This document shows positions 26,042 through 33,839 of a DNA stretch of 64,000 nt, one piece after another. The stretch lies in NCBI RefSeq assembly GCF_045209745.1, contig NZ_CP109273.1, positions 3,348,001 through 3,412,000 on the forward strand, given 5' to 3'. The notes below the pieces were generated by a model. It was not told the DNA's origin, did not search any database, and saw only the letters and a list, made by a program, of their open reading frames with translations. The position numbers were made by a program, and so were the translations under genes. How positions within the stretch are numbered: position 1 is the first letter of the stretch; each line of letters starts with the position of its first letter. The DNA is from Micromonospora sp045209745. GTDB taxonomy: Bacteria; Actinomycetota; Actinomycetes; Mycobacteriales; Micromonosporaceae.

Positions 26042-26359
26042 TCACGCTATGGCGGCGATGTCACCGTCGTCGAAGTAAATTGCCTGGTGTAGCCGGCCAC
26101 CGAGGGCGGCAGCGTACCGGGCCACCACATCTTGACCGGAGATCCGGCCCTGCTCGATCTGGGACACCCGACCCTTGGTCACGCCCATCCGCTCAGCGAT
26201 CTGTTGCTGAGTAAAGCCGCGAGAGCGTCGTACCTCGGCGAGACGGTGCCCGACGACCTCCGCGAGCAGCTCTTCCTTACCGGCTTCGACAGCCGCCTCG
26301 CCGCCAGCACGCTGCACGTACTCCGCTCGGATGTCCGTCCACCGCACGTGACCACTCAC
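26042..26359 (-). CDS. XRE-family antitoxin, HigA-like
   Basis: 105 residues with a GTG start overlapping the stop of the upstream toxin remnant (GTGA), preceded by GGAGG. The helix-turn-helix lies at about 45-95: RRSRGFTQQQIAERMGVTKG and RVSQIEQGR. The order toxin then antitoxin fits HigBA-type modules, in which the antitoxin binds the toxin and represses the operon through a palindromic site. Such a site lies directly upstream. With the toxin damaged, the antitoxin may survive only as an autorepressor. Confidence 0.85.
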   Translation of the reverse strand: MSGHVRWTDIRAEYVQRAGGEAAVEAGKEELLAEVVGHRLAEVRRSRGFTQQQIAERMGVTKGRVSQIEQGRISGQDVVARYAAALGGRLHQAIYFDDGDIAAIA

Positions 26360-26532
26360 CGCTGTCCCCCCTCCTGCTGTGCGCGTTCCTTTAAGTAAAT
26401 CTCGTACCGTTGCTCGGCGAGCGGGATGGCCTCTCGATACCAGGTTGTCCATCGGCCAGCCTTGTCGCCGGCAACCAGCAGAATGCTCGCGCGCCAAGGG
26501 TCGAAGAAGACATCCCACTCTTCCTGGCGCAC
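26356..26532 (-). pseudogene. Internally deleted HigB/RelE-like toxin (58 residues)
   Basis: From GTG 26532 the frame reads MRQEEWDVF and then immediately FDPWRASILLVAGDKAGRW and TWYREAIPLAEQRYEIYLKE. The first part matches the usual N-terminus of this toxin family and the second its C-terminal third; the middle of about 60-70 residues is missing, since intact members are about 115-125 residues. The junction stays in frame, so a short protein can still be made, but the fold should be broken. It contains a TTA Leu codon (in IYLKE). The stop overlaps the antitoxin start. Confidence 0.7.
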
Positions 26533-26538
26533 GAACGA

Positions 26539-26558
26539 AGTATACCAATCGCTATACT
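26539..26558 (-). promoter_or_regulatory. Palindromic operator and -10 box of the toxin-antitoxin module
   Basis: AGTATACCAATCGCTATACT has 6-bp arms AGTATA / TATACT. On the minus strand, TATACT ends 6 bp before the toxin GTG, so transcription would begin at or near the start codon and the mRNA would be leaderless. The antitoxin HTH is the expected binder. Confidence 0.55.
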
Positions 26559-26559
26559 G

Positions 26560-27040
26560 CTCGAGTAGGCGTCAGCGATAGTGTCCTGATCCGCTGGCTG
26601 AATCTGGTGACTTTTCGGGGTTGAGTGGGTACTGCGGGGCGATGTTCTTCATTCCCCTCATCCCGATCCGCCTTCCGGTCGGCTGATCCTCCGATGGAAC
26701 GCTTCCTCTGCTGGCTGATCGGTCGACCATCGCCGCCGGTCGGCGTGGCGGTGTACACCGTTGCCTGCCCGCCCTGCACCCCCGGCCGGCGTAAACGCCG
26801 CCGCGCACGCCGCCCACTCGCCGGCACCACACTGCCCCGGTCACCCTGGAACCGCTCCGGCGGCCGCTGAGCCGCGCCGTCAGCCTCTACCCGTCGCGGA
26901 GAGGCCGTCGCTGGGTGCTGCCACCACCCTCGACGCGAGTGTCGAACCCTGGCGGCGTACCTGAGTGGTGGTTAGGCTTTCGGGGTTTGCCGTGGACCGG
27001 TCCTCCGAGGGTGCACGCACGACGAAGAGCCGGAGCGACC
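26560..27040. other. Intergenic region, no supported gene
   Basis: About 480 bp between the toxin-antitoxin module and the GGDEF-EAL gene. A 57-codon frame from ATG 26695 (MERFLCWLIGRPSPPVG) is open but has no ribosome site and an Arg/Pro-rich low-complexity end. I see no repeat, tRNA or clear promoter. It may be decayed sequence left by an insertion. Confidence 0.4.
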
Positions 27041-29296
27041 GTGTCCCGACAGGACGTGAAGCAGGCTGCGGGGAAGCTCAACCCCGCCGGTGCGTACGTC
27101 GCGGCTGCGGTCGTTCTCGTGGAGGCGTGCTGGCTGGTCGTCGCGTTGCCCGGCGCTGCGCTGGTCAGTGACCTCGGCGGGATGGTGGTGGCCGGCTGGG
27201 CGACGGTCGCGTGCGTCGGGGTGGCCCGTCGGCACCCGGCACCGCTGCGCCGATTCTGGGCGCTGCTCGCCGTCACCATGGCGCTCGCCGCGCTGGGCCG
27301 GGCGATCTGGACGGTGCAGCGGCTCGTCGGCGGCGACCTGCCGCACACGCCGGTGGTCGGGGTGGTCTTCACCGCCGGCATCCTCACCGGCACGGCCGCG
27401 CTGCTCAACTCGCCGTCCGCGCCACGGACCGCGGTCGGGCGGGCCCGTACGTTGCTGGACGGGGTGATCGTAGCGCTGGCCCTGGTGCCGATCGGTTGGG
27501 TGCTGGTCTTCCGCGGGGTGGCCGCGGCCGAGTTGGCCGACCCGGCGCGCACGCTGGGGCTGCTCTACCCGATGTTCGACCTGATGCAGCTCACCATCCT
27601 GGTCGCGGTCGCCGGCCCGGCCCGGCCGATGTGGCGGCCGATGAGCGTGCTCGCGGCGAGCCTCACTCTGCGGGTCGTCGCCGACATCGTCTACGTGTCG
27701 CTGGTCGCCCGCGCCGACTACGCAGCCGGTCACCCGATCGACCTGTGTTGGCCGCTGAGCTACCTGCTCATCGGCCTGGCCACCCGGAACCCGCCGCCGC
27801 CGGACTGCGACGGCACCGACGACACCGCCGAGTCGCCGCTGCCGCCCTGGTGGCGGGTGGCGTTGCCGTACCTGCCGGTGGGCGGGGCGATCATCGCGGT
27901 GGTGCTGGCCCGTCGGCCCACCGGGCAGACCCCGCAGCTGATCTTCGTGACCATGATGGTGTTGCTCGCGGCCCTCGCCATCCGCCAGGGGTTGGCCGCC
28001 AACGAGAACCTGCGGCTGGTGGCCCGGCTGCGCCGGCTCGCGTACGGCGACCAACTCACCGGGCTGCCCAACCGGCTGCTGTTCAACCGGCGGCTGCGCC
28101 TGGCCCTGCGCGACGGGCGACCGGTGGCCGTGCTGCTGCTTGACCTGGACGGGTTCAAGCAGGTCAACGACCGGTTCGGGCACGCCACCGGCGACACTCT
28201 GCTGACCGGGCTGGCGGCCCGGATGCGGGCGGCCGTGGACGGCGACGGCACCATCGCCCGGCTCGGCGGGGACGAGTTCGCGGTGCTGGTCGACGGCGAT
28301 CGGCCAGTCTCACCCGAGCGGCTCGCCGAGCGGCTGCTGGACGCGCTGCAGCCCTCCGACGGCGAGGAGGACGTCGGGGTGCACCCCTCGGCCAGCATCG
28401 GCATCGCCGAGTTCGGCCCGCAGCACGCCTCCCACACCGACCTGCTGCGCGACGCCGACATCGCCATGTACGCGGCCAAGGCGGCGGGGAAGTCCGCGTA
28501 CCGGACGTGCACCCCGGCGCTGCGGGAGTCGGCCGTCTCCCGCGCCGAGCTGATCGCCGACCTGCGCCGCGCGGTCGACGAGGAGCAGCTGCACCTGGAG
28601 TTCCAACCCATCGTCGACCTGGCCACCGGCGCGGTCCGCAGCGCCGAGGCGCTGGTGCGTTGGCGGCACCCCCGCCTGGGGATGCTGCCGCCGGCCCGGT
28701 TCCTGCCGCTGGCCGAGGAGACCGGGCTGATCCTGCCGATCGACCGCTGGGTGATCCACGAGGCGTGCCGGGCTGCGGCGACCTGGCAGGGCCGGGCGCC
28801 GGAGGCGACCGTCGCGGTGAACATCGCCGCCGCGCACCTGCGCCGACCGGACCTGATCGCCACGGTCACCGCGGCCATCAGCGCCGCCGGGCTGGCACCG
28901 CGGGCGTTGACCCTGGAGCTGACCGAGTCGGCGTTGATCGAGGGCACCGACACGGTGCTGGAGCGGTTGCACCAGCTCCGGGAGCTGGGCATCAGGATCG
29001 CCATCGACGACTTCGGCACGGGCTACTCGTCGCTGAGCTACCTGCACCGCATCCCGGCCACCGAGCTGAAGATCGACCGGTCGTTCGTGGCCCGGCTGGG
29101 GACGGACGACCGGGCGTACGCCACGGTGGAAATGGTCACCCGGCTGGCCGGCGCGTTCGACCTGGCGGTGGTCGCCGAGGGGGTGGAGACCGAGCGCCAG
29201 CACGAGGCTGTCGCCGCGATCGGCTGCCCGCGCGGTCAGGGCTATCTGTACGGGCGGCCGGACGGCCCGGCCATGGTGGGTCAGAATCGGGCTTGA
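27041..29296 (+). CDS. Membrane GGDEF-EAL protein (c-di-GMP cyclase/phosphodiesterase)
   Basis: 751 residues. The N-terminal 340 residues contain about nine hydrophobic segments (MASE-like sensor). The GGDEF domain (about 345-500) has an intact RLGGDEFAVL; the inhibitory I-site RxxD nine residues before GG is absent (ADGDGT region). The EAL domain (about 510-750) has all catalytic signatures: SAEALVRWRHP, TESALIE, DDFGTGYSSLSYL, KIDRSFV, VAEGVETE and QGYLYGRP. Both making and breaking c-di-GMP is therefore possible. GTG start after a GGAGC site. The signal is unknown. Confidence 0.92.
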   Translation: MSRQDVKQAAGKLNPAGAYVAAAVVLVEACWLVVALPGAALVSDLGGMVVAGWATVACVGVARRHPAPLRRFWALLAVTMALAALGRAIWTVQRLVGGDLPHTPVVGVVFTAGILTGTAALLNSPSAPRTAVGRARTLLDGVIVALALVPIGWVLVFRGVAAAELADPARTLGLLYPMFDLMQLTILVAVAGPARPMWRPMSVLAASLTLRVVADIVYVSLVARADYAAGHPIDLCWPLSYLLIGLATRNPPPPDCDGTDDTAESPLPPWWRVALPYLPVGGAIIAVVLARRPTGQTPQLIFVTMMVLLAALAIRQGLAANENLRLVARLRRLAYGDQLTGLPNRLLFNRRLRLALRDGRPVAVLLLDLDGFKQVNDRFGHATGDTLLTGLAARMRAAVDGDGTIARLGGDEFAVLVDGDRPVSPERLAERLLDALQPSDGEEDVGVHPSASIGIAEFGPQHASHTDLLRDADIAMYAAKAAGKSAYRTCTPALRESAVSRAELIADLRRAVDEEQLHLEFQPIVDLATGAVRSAEALVRWRHPRLGMLPPARFLPLAEETGLILPIDRWVIHEACRAAATWQGRAPEATVAVNIAAAHLRRPDLIATVTAAISAAGLAPRALTLELTESALIEGTDTVLERLHQLRELGIRIAIDDFGTGYSSLSYLHRIPATELKIDRSFVARLGTDDRAYATVEMVTRLAGAFDLAVVAEGVETERQHEAVAAIGCPRGQGYLYGRPDGPAMVGQNRA

Positions 29297-29346
29297 CCCT
29301 GACGTAGCGGCAGGCGGCAGCCTGGTTCCCGGAAGGGAGGGGGACC

Positions 29347-30105
29347 ATGGCGTACACGGTGGGTCAGGTGGCGAAGGTCGCCGGGGTGACGGTCCGGACG
29401 TTGCATCACTATGACGAGATCGGGCTGCTCTCGCCGAGCGGGCGGACCTCGGCCGGTTACCGCCGCTACGACGACGCGGATCTGCAGCGGTTGCAGCTCG
29501 TCCGGTACTACCGGGAGCTGGGTTTCCCGCTTGAGGAGATCACGGCGATCATCGACGACCCGGCGGCCGATCCGGCCGCGCACCTGCGCCGTCAGCACGA
29601 ACTGCTGACGGTACGGGTCAAGCGGTTGCAGGAGATGGTCACGGCGATCGAATTCGCGCTGGAGGCGAGCAAGTTGAACATCCAACTCACCCCGGAGGAG
29701 CGGTTCGAGGTCTTCGGCGACGTCGACCCGGAGGAGCACCAGGCCGAGGCGGAGCGGCGGTGGGGTGACACCGACGCGTACCGGGAGTCGAACCGGCGGG
29801 CCTCCCGCTACAGCAAGGACGACTGGCTGCGCCACAAGGCGGAGAACGAGGACTGGGGTCGGCGGATGGTCGCCGTGCTGGCCTCGGGCGTGCCGGCCGA
29901 CAGCCCGGAGGCGATGGACCTGGCCGAGGAGCACCGGCAGCTCATCAGCCGCTGGTTCTACGAGTGCCCGTACGAGGGGCACACCGGGTTGGCCGACATG
30001 TACCTGGCCGACGAGCGGTTCACCGCGTACTACGAGAACATCGCCCCGGGGCTGGCGGCGTACCTGAACGAGGCGATCCACGCCAATGCGATCAACCGCG
30101 CGTGA
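29347..30105 (+). CDS. TipA-like MerR-family regulator
   Basis: 252 residues. The MerR winged helix (1-70) has YTVGQVAKVAGVTVRTLHHY and YRRYDDADLQRL, followed by a coiled coil (about 75-110) and a C-terminal TipAS-type ligand domain (about 125-252). In TipAL of Streptomyces lividans, a Cys in this domain is covalently bound by thiopeptide antibiotics. Here a Cys is present at the comparable place in WFYECPYEGHTGLADMY (about residue 206). The ribosome site GGAGGGGG is strong. Thiopeptide binding is plausible but unproven. Confidence 0.88.
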   Translation: MAYTVGQVAKVAGVTVRTLHHYDEIGLLSPSGRTSAGYRRYDDADLQRLQLVRYYRELGFPLEEITAIIDDPAADPAAHLRRQHELLTVRVKRLQEMVTAIEFALEASKLNIQLTPEERFEVFGDVDPEEHQAEAERRWGDTDAYRESNRRASRYSKDDWLRHKAENEDWGRRMVAVLASGVPADSPEAMDLAEEHRQLISRWFYECPYEGHTGLADMYLADERFTAYYENIAPGLAAYLNEAIHANAINRA

Positions 30106-30190
30106 CGGGGTGCGGTCCGGCTAGTCTGGCCGGACCGCACCGCGGTGAGCGTCGATCGGCGACCGGCTGACGGCGTGCCGCTCGGGGGAG

Positions 30191-30967
30191 ATGACCGTGC
30201 AGAAGCCCAAGCTGATCGCCGCCGGCGTCGTCCTCGCCGTGGCGGTCGCCGCCGGGGTGTGGGCGTTCGTGGCGACCGGCGACGAACCCGACGCGGGCGG
30301 TCCGGCGGCGTCGTCTGTCGCAACCGACCCGGTCAGTGTGCTGAAGGCCGCCGCCGCGAAGGCCGACGAGCAGCCGTACAAGCTGACGGTGGGCACCGGC
30401 GGCGCGGACGGCGACGCCACGGTGCTGCTCTGGGACCCGAAGGCGAAGCGTGGTCTGGAAACCACCTCGCTGAAGGTGCCCACCGGTGCCGTGAAGATCG
30501 AGCGGTTGACCACCGGGCCGGACGTGTACGTGCGGGTCACCGCCCCGGACCGCCGCGTCCCGGTCTGGGACGGCAAGACCTGGTGGCACGTGGGCGCACC
30601 GGGCGCGCCGGCGGCCAAGCAGGGTTTGGACAACACGCGGTTGGCCAGCACGCTGGCCGCGCCAGCGGGGGTTCGGCAGACGGGGGCACGGGAGTACGCC
30701 GGCACGTTGGACCTGCGCAACAGCGGCGAGGTGCTGGGCAGCGGCGTTGGCAAGGTGCTTGGCGACCGGGCCGGCGCGGTGCCGTTCACCGCGTCCGTCG
30801 ATGAGCAGGGGCGGTTGGTTCGCTACCGCATCGAGTTGGCCAGCGAGCAGTCGCAGACCGCCCAGCTCGACCTGACGTACGCGGACTTCGGGCTGCCGGT
30901 GTCGGCCGAGCCGCCGGCGGCGGACCTGGTCGGCGAGGACCCGCCGGCGAACATCCCCGGCGCCTGA
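30191..30967 (+). CDS. Membrane-anchored exported protein, LppX/LprG-like
   Basis: 258 residues: one N-terminal hydrophobic segment (LIAAGVVLAVAVAAGVWAFV, about 8-27) without a lipobox, then an extracytoplasmic domain with the alternating-strand pattern of LppX_LprAFG lipid-binding proteins (TTGPDVYVRV, KTWWHVG, YAGTLDL, LDLTYADFGLPV). The mycobacterial relatives carry lipids to the outer envelope. Assignment is by pattern only. Probably monocistronic. Confidence 0.65.
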   Translation: MTVQKPKLIAAGVVLAVAVAAGVWAFVATGDEPDAGGPAASSVATDPVSVLKAAAAKADEQPYKLTVGTGGADGDATVLLWDPKAKRGLETTSLKVPTGAVKIERLTTGPDVYVRVTAPDRRVPVWDGKTWWHVGAPGAPAAKQGLDNTRLASTLAAPAGVRQTGAREYAGTLDLRNSGEVLGSGVGKVLGDRAGAVPFTASVDEQGRLVRYRIELASEQSQTAQLDLTYADFGLPVSAEPPAADLVGEDPPANIPGA

Positions 30968-30974
30968 CGCAGGC

Positions 30975-31402
30975 TCACTCCTCGACCGTCCCGCCGGTCG
31001 GGGTGACCACCACGCCGGTCAGCTCGGTCGGCTGGCGGTGCCGTCGGATCACCTCGAGCGTGCCCTCGCTCCGCCCGACCAACGGCACGCGGTAGCGGTA
31101 GCCCGTGCCGTCGACGACGACCTCGCCGCTGGCCACCCCGGCGGCGACCCGCATGTCCGGGTCGGCGACCCGGCCGGTGTCGCCGTCGCAGGCGCGGTAG
31201 CGCACGGTGTGCCCGAGCGAGTCCACCGCGAACACCCCGCCGGGGAACGACAACCAGGACACCTCGCTGGTCGGCGCCCGCTCCGGCGTCGGTCCGCGTC
31301 GGGCCCGCGGCCCGGACCGTCCGCGGTGGCCGGCCCGGTCGTCGCGACCACGGCAAGCGCGACCGCCGCCGCCAGCTACTTCAGGGATACGCGGGCAGGC
31401 AT
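30975..31402 (-). pseudogene. Broken gene for a small secreted protein
   Basis: From ATG 31402 the frame reads MPARVSLK, hits a TAG at codon 9, then continues as a perfect signal-peptide core (LAAAVALAVVATTGPATA). Soon after, the plausible coding frame shifts by one: the C-terminal part (WLSFPGGVFAVDSLGHTV and YRVPLVGRSEGTLEV) lies in another frame ending at 30975. One stop and one frameshift make a working product unlikely. The function is unknown. Confidence 0.55.
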
Positions 31403-31529
31403 CGCCAGCAGGGAAGATGAGCGCCACTTGTCGCTTTTTCTCACGTTTGCACGATATGAAGCGTCGGAGGCGGGTGGGGTCGCCGGGACAGGTGTCACCC
31501 GTCCGGGCGGTGATGTCCGCATGAGCGTG

Positions 31530-31565
31530 ATGACACACAGGCATCAAAATGACTCAGAGGCATCA
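31530..31565. repeat. Direct pair of a 17-bp motif upstream of the monooxygenase gene
   Basis: ATGACACACAGGCATCA (31530-31546) and ATGACTCAGAGGCATCA (31549-31565) differ at two positions and are spaced 19 bp apart, about two helical turns. The same motif occurs as an inverted pair at 17647-17684. Here it lies 34 bp before the ATG of the small monooxygenase gene, a fitting place for a regulator site. Confidence 0.7.
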
Positions 31566-31598
31566 GACTCATCAGCAACACCGACCCCCGGAGGACCC

Positions 31599-31883
31599 AT
31601 GTTGATCATCGCAGGCAGTCTGCAGGTCGAACCGGCCGCGCGCGACGCGTACCTGTCCGACTGCGGCCAGGTAATCGCGCAGGCGCGCGCCGCAGCCGGC
31701 TGCCTCGACTTCCTGCTCGCGGCCGACCCGTTGGAGCCGGGCCGGATCCACGTCTACGAACGCTGGGAGTCCGCCGAGCAGTTGGCCGCGTTCCGTGGCT
31801 CCGGGCCGGATGACGTGCAGACAGCGGCCATCCTCGACGCCGACGTGCACCGCTACCTGATCGCCGGCGTCGAGGCACCCTGA
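31599..31883 (+). CDS. Antibiotic-biosynthesis-monooxygenase (ABM) family protein
   Basis: 94 residues, a single dimeric alpha/beta-barrel domain: LIIAGSLQVEPAARDAYL, the helix SDCGQVIAQARAAAGCLDF, and HVYERWESAEQLAAF. ABM proteins include quinone-forming oxygenases such as ActVA-Orf6 and haem-degrading IsdG; this short stand-alone form cannot be assigned a substrate. GGAGG at 31590-31594 supports ATG 31599. The duplicated 17-bp motif upstream suggests specific regulation. Confidence 0.85.
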   Translation: MLIIAGSLQVEPAARDAYLSDCGQVIAQARAAAGCLDFLLAADPLEPGRIHVYERWESAEQLAAFRGSGPDDVQTAAILDADVHRYLIAGVEAP

Positions 31884-32050
31884 CCCGGTCGCTACAACAG
31901 CAGGTCGAGCCGGCAGCGGTATCGCCTTATCGTGTTGGTTGCTCCGCCATTCGGGTATTTTGCCCGTTCCGGCGTGTCCGGGCGCCGCGCCGCCCCTGTT
32001 GAACGGGGTGACACCCCCAGATTGGTGGCCTGCGCGGCGGAGGAGTCGGC

Positions 32051-33202
32051 GTGGCAAAGACTGAATCGACGGGTTCCACCTGGCGGTACCGGTGGGCGCA
32101 TCGGCAGAACGTGCGGCGGGTCGACACGTACCGCGGCGCTGAGGCGGCGTGGCGGCGACGCGACGACGAGTTACGGCGGCTGCGCGCCCTGGCCGCGGAC
32201 TTCCACGGCTCAGCGGCAGCCGGTGCCGGCCTACCGCTGGAACTGGCCGCCGACGAGGTGGTGCTCTGGGCGCTGCCCGCCGCGCAACTTGTCGAGATAC
32301 GGCACACCACCGTGCTGCCCGCGCCGGACCTCACGGTCGCCGCGCAGACCGGGCCGCTGCGCCCGCGCCGCCCCGACGGCGTACGCGTCACCGACGCCGG
32401 CATGGCTGTGATCACCAGCCGTCGGCTCGTGCTGCTCGGCGGACGCGGCCGGCGCGACTGGGCGTACGGCCGGATGACCGGCCTGGCCCACGACCCGGCG
32501 GCGCCGGTCACCCTGATCCAGGTGCTGGACCGGCGGCCTACCTCCGGGTTGCTGCTGCCCACCAAGGCCGCGCCGGACTTCCGGTTCAAGCTGACCCTGG
32601 CCTTCGCCGACGCGATCGAACAGCGCGCCGCGGTGCTCGCCCAGCTCGACGAGCTGATCGCCGAGCACGCGAAGCTCAAGCCGTTCCGGTCCGCTGCGGC
32701 GACCCCCGGGCAGGCCCGGCTGTCGTCGTTCGTACCCGGTGGTCGGAGGACACTCGCGGTGGCCGCCGCCATCGCGCTGCTGGTGCCGGCCGCGCTGATC
32801 GAGTCGAATCCGTCCGACCCGACCGGCGGCCCGGAGGTCGCCGTCGCCGCCATCCCGGCGCCCAGCCCCAGCGTGGCGCCCGCGCTGGTCCGCCCGGCCA
32901 TCCCGGCGCCCGTGCGGGGCACCGCAGCGCCGAAGCCGACAAAGTCGCCACGCCCGGCAGCCAGCACGACCGCGAACCCGCGCTGCGGGGCGCCGGAAAA
33001 CCCGCTGGGGTACGACTTCTGTGGCGGCACGCGGATTCGTCGGCCGGCCACCGAGGTGTGCGACTGGTTTGACTGTGTGCCGCAGTTCTGGGCCGGTCGG
33101 GGTTACCTCGTGCAGTGCCGCGACGGCTCGGTCAGCCTGACCGGCGGCCGGTCCAACGCCTGCGCCGAGCACCGAGGCGTGCGGCGGACCGTCAGCAAGT
33201 GA
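32051..33202 (+). CDS. Membrane protein of unknown function, paralogue of 37020-38219
   Basis: 383 residues, GTG start after AGGAG. A cytosolic N-terminal domain (about 1-225) begins with an Arg/Trp-rich stretch (WRYRWAHRQNVRRVDTYRG), and has DAGMAVITSRRLVLLGG and a region similar to PH-like domains. One membrane segment follows (TLAVAAAIALLVPAALI, about 235-252), then a Pro/Ala linker and a C-terminal part with six Cys (NPLGYDFCGG, VCDWFDCVPQFW) that could form disulphides outside the cell. The cytosolic domain is shared with the paralogue; the Cys-rich tail, resembling small secreted excalibur-like modules, is not. Confidence 0.75.
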   Translation: MAKTESTGSTWRYRWAHRQNVRRVDTYRGAEAAWRRRDDELRRLRALAADFHGSAAAGAGLPLELAADEVVLWALPAAQLVEIRHTTVLPAPDLTVAAQTGPLRPRRPDGVRVTDAGMAVITSRRLVLLGGRGRRDWAYGRMTGLAHDPAAPVTLIQVLDRRPTSGLLLPTKAAPDFRFKLTLAFADAIEQRAAVLAQLDELIAEHAKLKPFRSAAATPGQARLSSFVPGGRRTLAVAAAIALLVPAALIESNPSDPTGGPEVAVAAIPAPSPSVAPALVRPAIPAPVRGTAAPKPTKSPRPAASTTANPRCGAPENPLGYDFCGGTRIRRPATEVCDWFDCVPQFWAGRGYLVQCRDGSVSLTGGRSNACAEHRGVRRTVSK

Positions 33203-33247
33203 CCGTTTCGGGGGCGAAAGTCCGCTTCGTTCGGTCAGAATGATCGA

Positions 33248-33781
33248 GTGGAGATCCGGTCTGACGATGGCGCTCGGGTGCGGATACGCCCCGTCGGCTA
33301 CCAGCCCGGCGTCGACCCGCCCGACGACCCCGACCGGGCCACGCCCGGCTGGCACGACTGGCTGCTCATCGAGGTGGACGCCCGCACCGCCGACGGTCAG
33401 ACCTGGTCACACCACTACCCGAGTCTCATGGTGGAGGAGGCCCGCGCGCTCGGCGGCTGGCTGCACGGGCAGGCCACCGCGGCCCTCGGGCTGAGCGCAC
33501 CACCGGCGCTGGTCCGCTTCACCGAACCCAACCTGGCCCTGCGCACCCGGGTGATCCGCCGGCGCCGGCTGGAGCTGATCGTGGAGTTCTCCGCCGAGTC
33601 ACTGCCACCGTGGATGCGCCGCCCGTCCGGCGCGATCTACCCGCTGATCCTCACCGTCTCCGCCGACGCCCTCGCCACCGCCGCCGAGCACTGGGCCGAG
33701 CACTGCGAGGCGTACCCGCCGCGTACACAGTCGCGGTTTCCGGCCCGAGGCCCGCTGCCGGACCGGCGGCGGGCCGGCTGA
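33248..33781 (+). CDS. Uncharacterised cytosolic protein
   Basis: 177 residues, GTG start. A strand-rich N-terminus (VRIRPVGYQPGV, WLLIEVDARTADGQTW) is followed by FTEPNLALR and ELIVEFSAESLPPW. The pattern resembles WapI-type immunity proteins, which neutralise polymorphic toxins, but no toxin gene is nearby and I would not assign this. It sits between the membrane paralogue and the sigma-factor gene. Confidence 0.65.
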   Translation: MEIRSDDGARVRIRPVGYQPGVDPPDDPDRATPGWHDWLLIEVDARTADGQTWSHHYPSLMVEEARALGGWLHGQATAALGLSAPPALVRFTEPNLALRTRVIRRRRLELIVEFSAESLPPWMRRPSGAIYPLILTVSADALATAAEHWAEHCEAYPPRTQSRFPARGPLPDRRRAG

Positions 33782-33839
33782 CGCCTGGTTGCGCGGCGTT
33801 CCTTGTCCCAACTGGACCGGCCTGCTGTGATGGGCGGTC

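Noticed and set aside
26695..26870. 57-codon frame starting MERFLCWLIGRPSPPVG
   Set aside because: No ribosome site; the second half is Arg/Pro-rich low complexity typical of chance frames at high GC.
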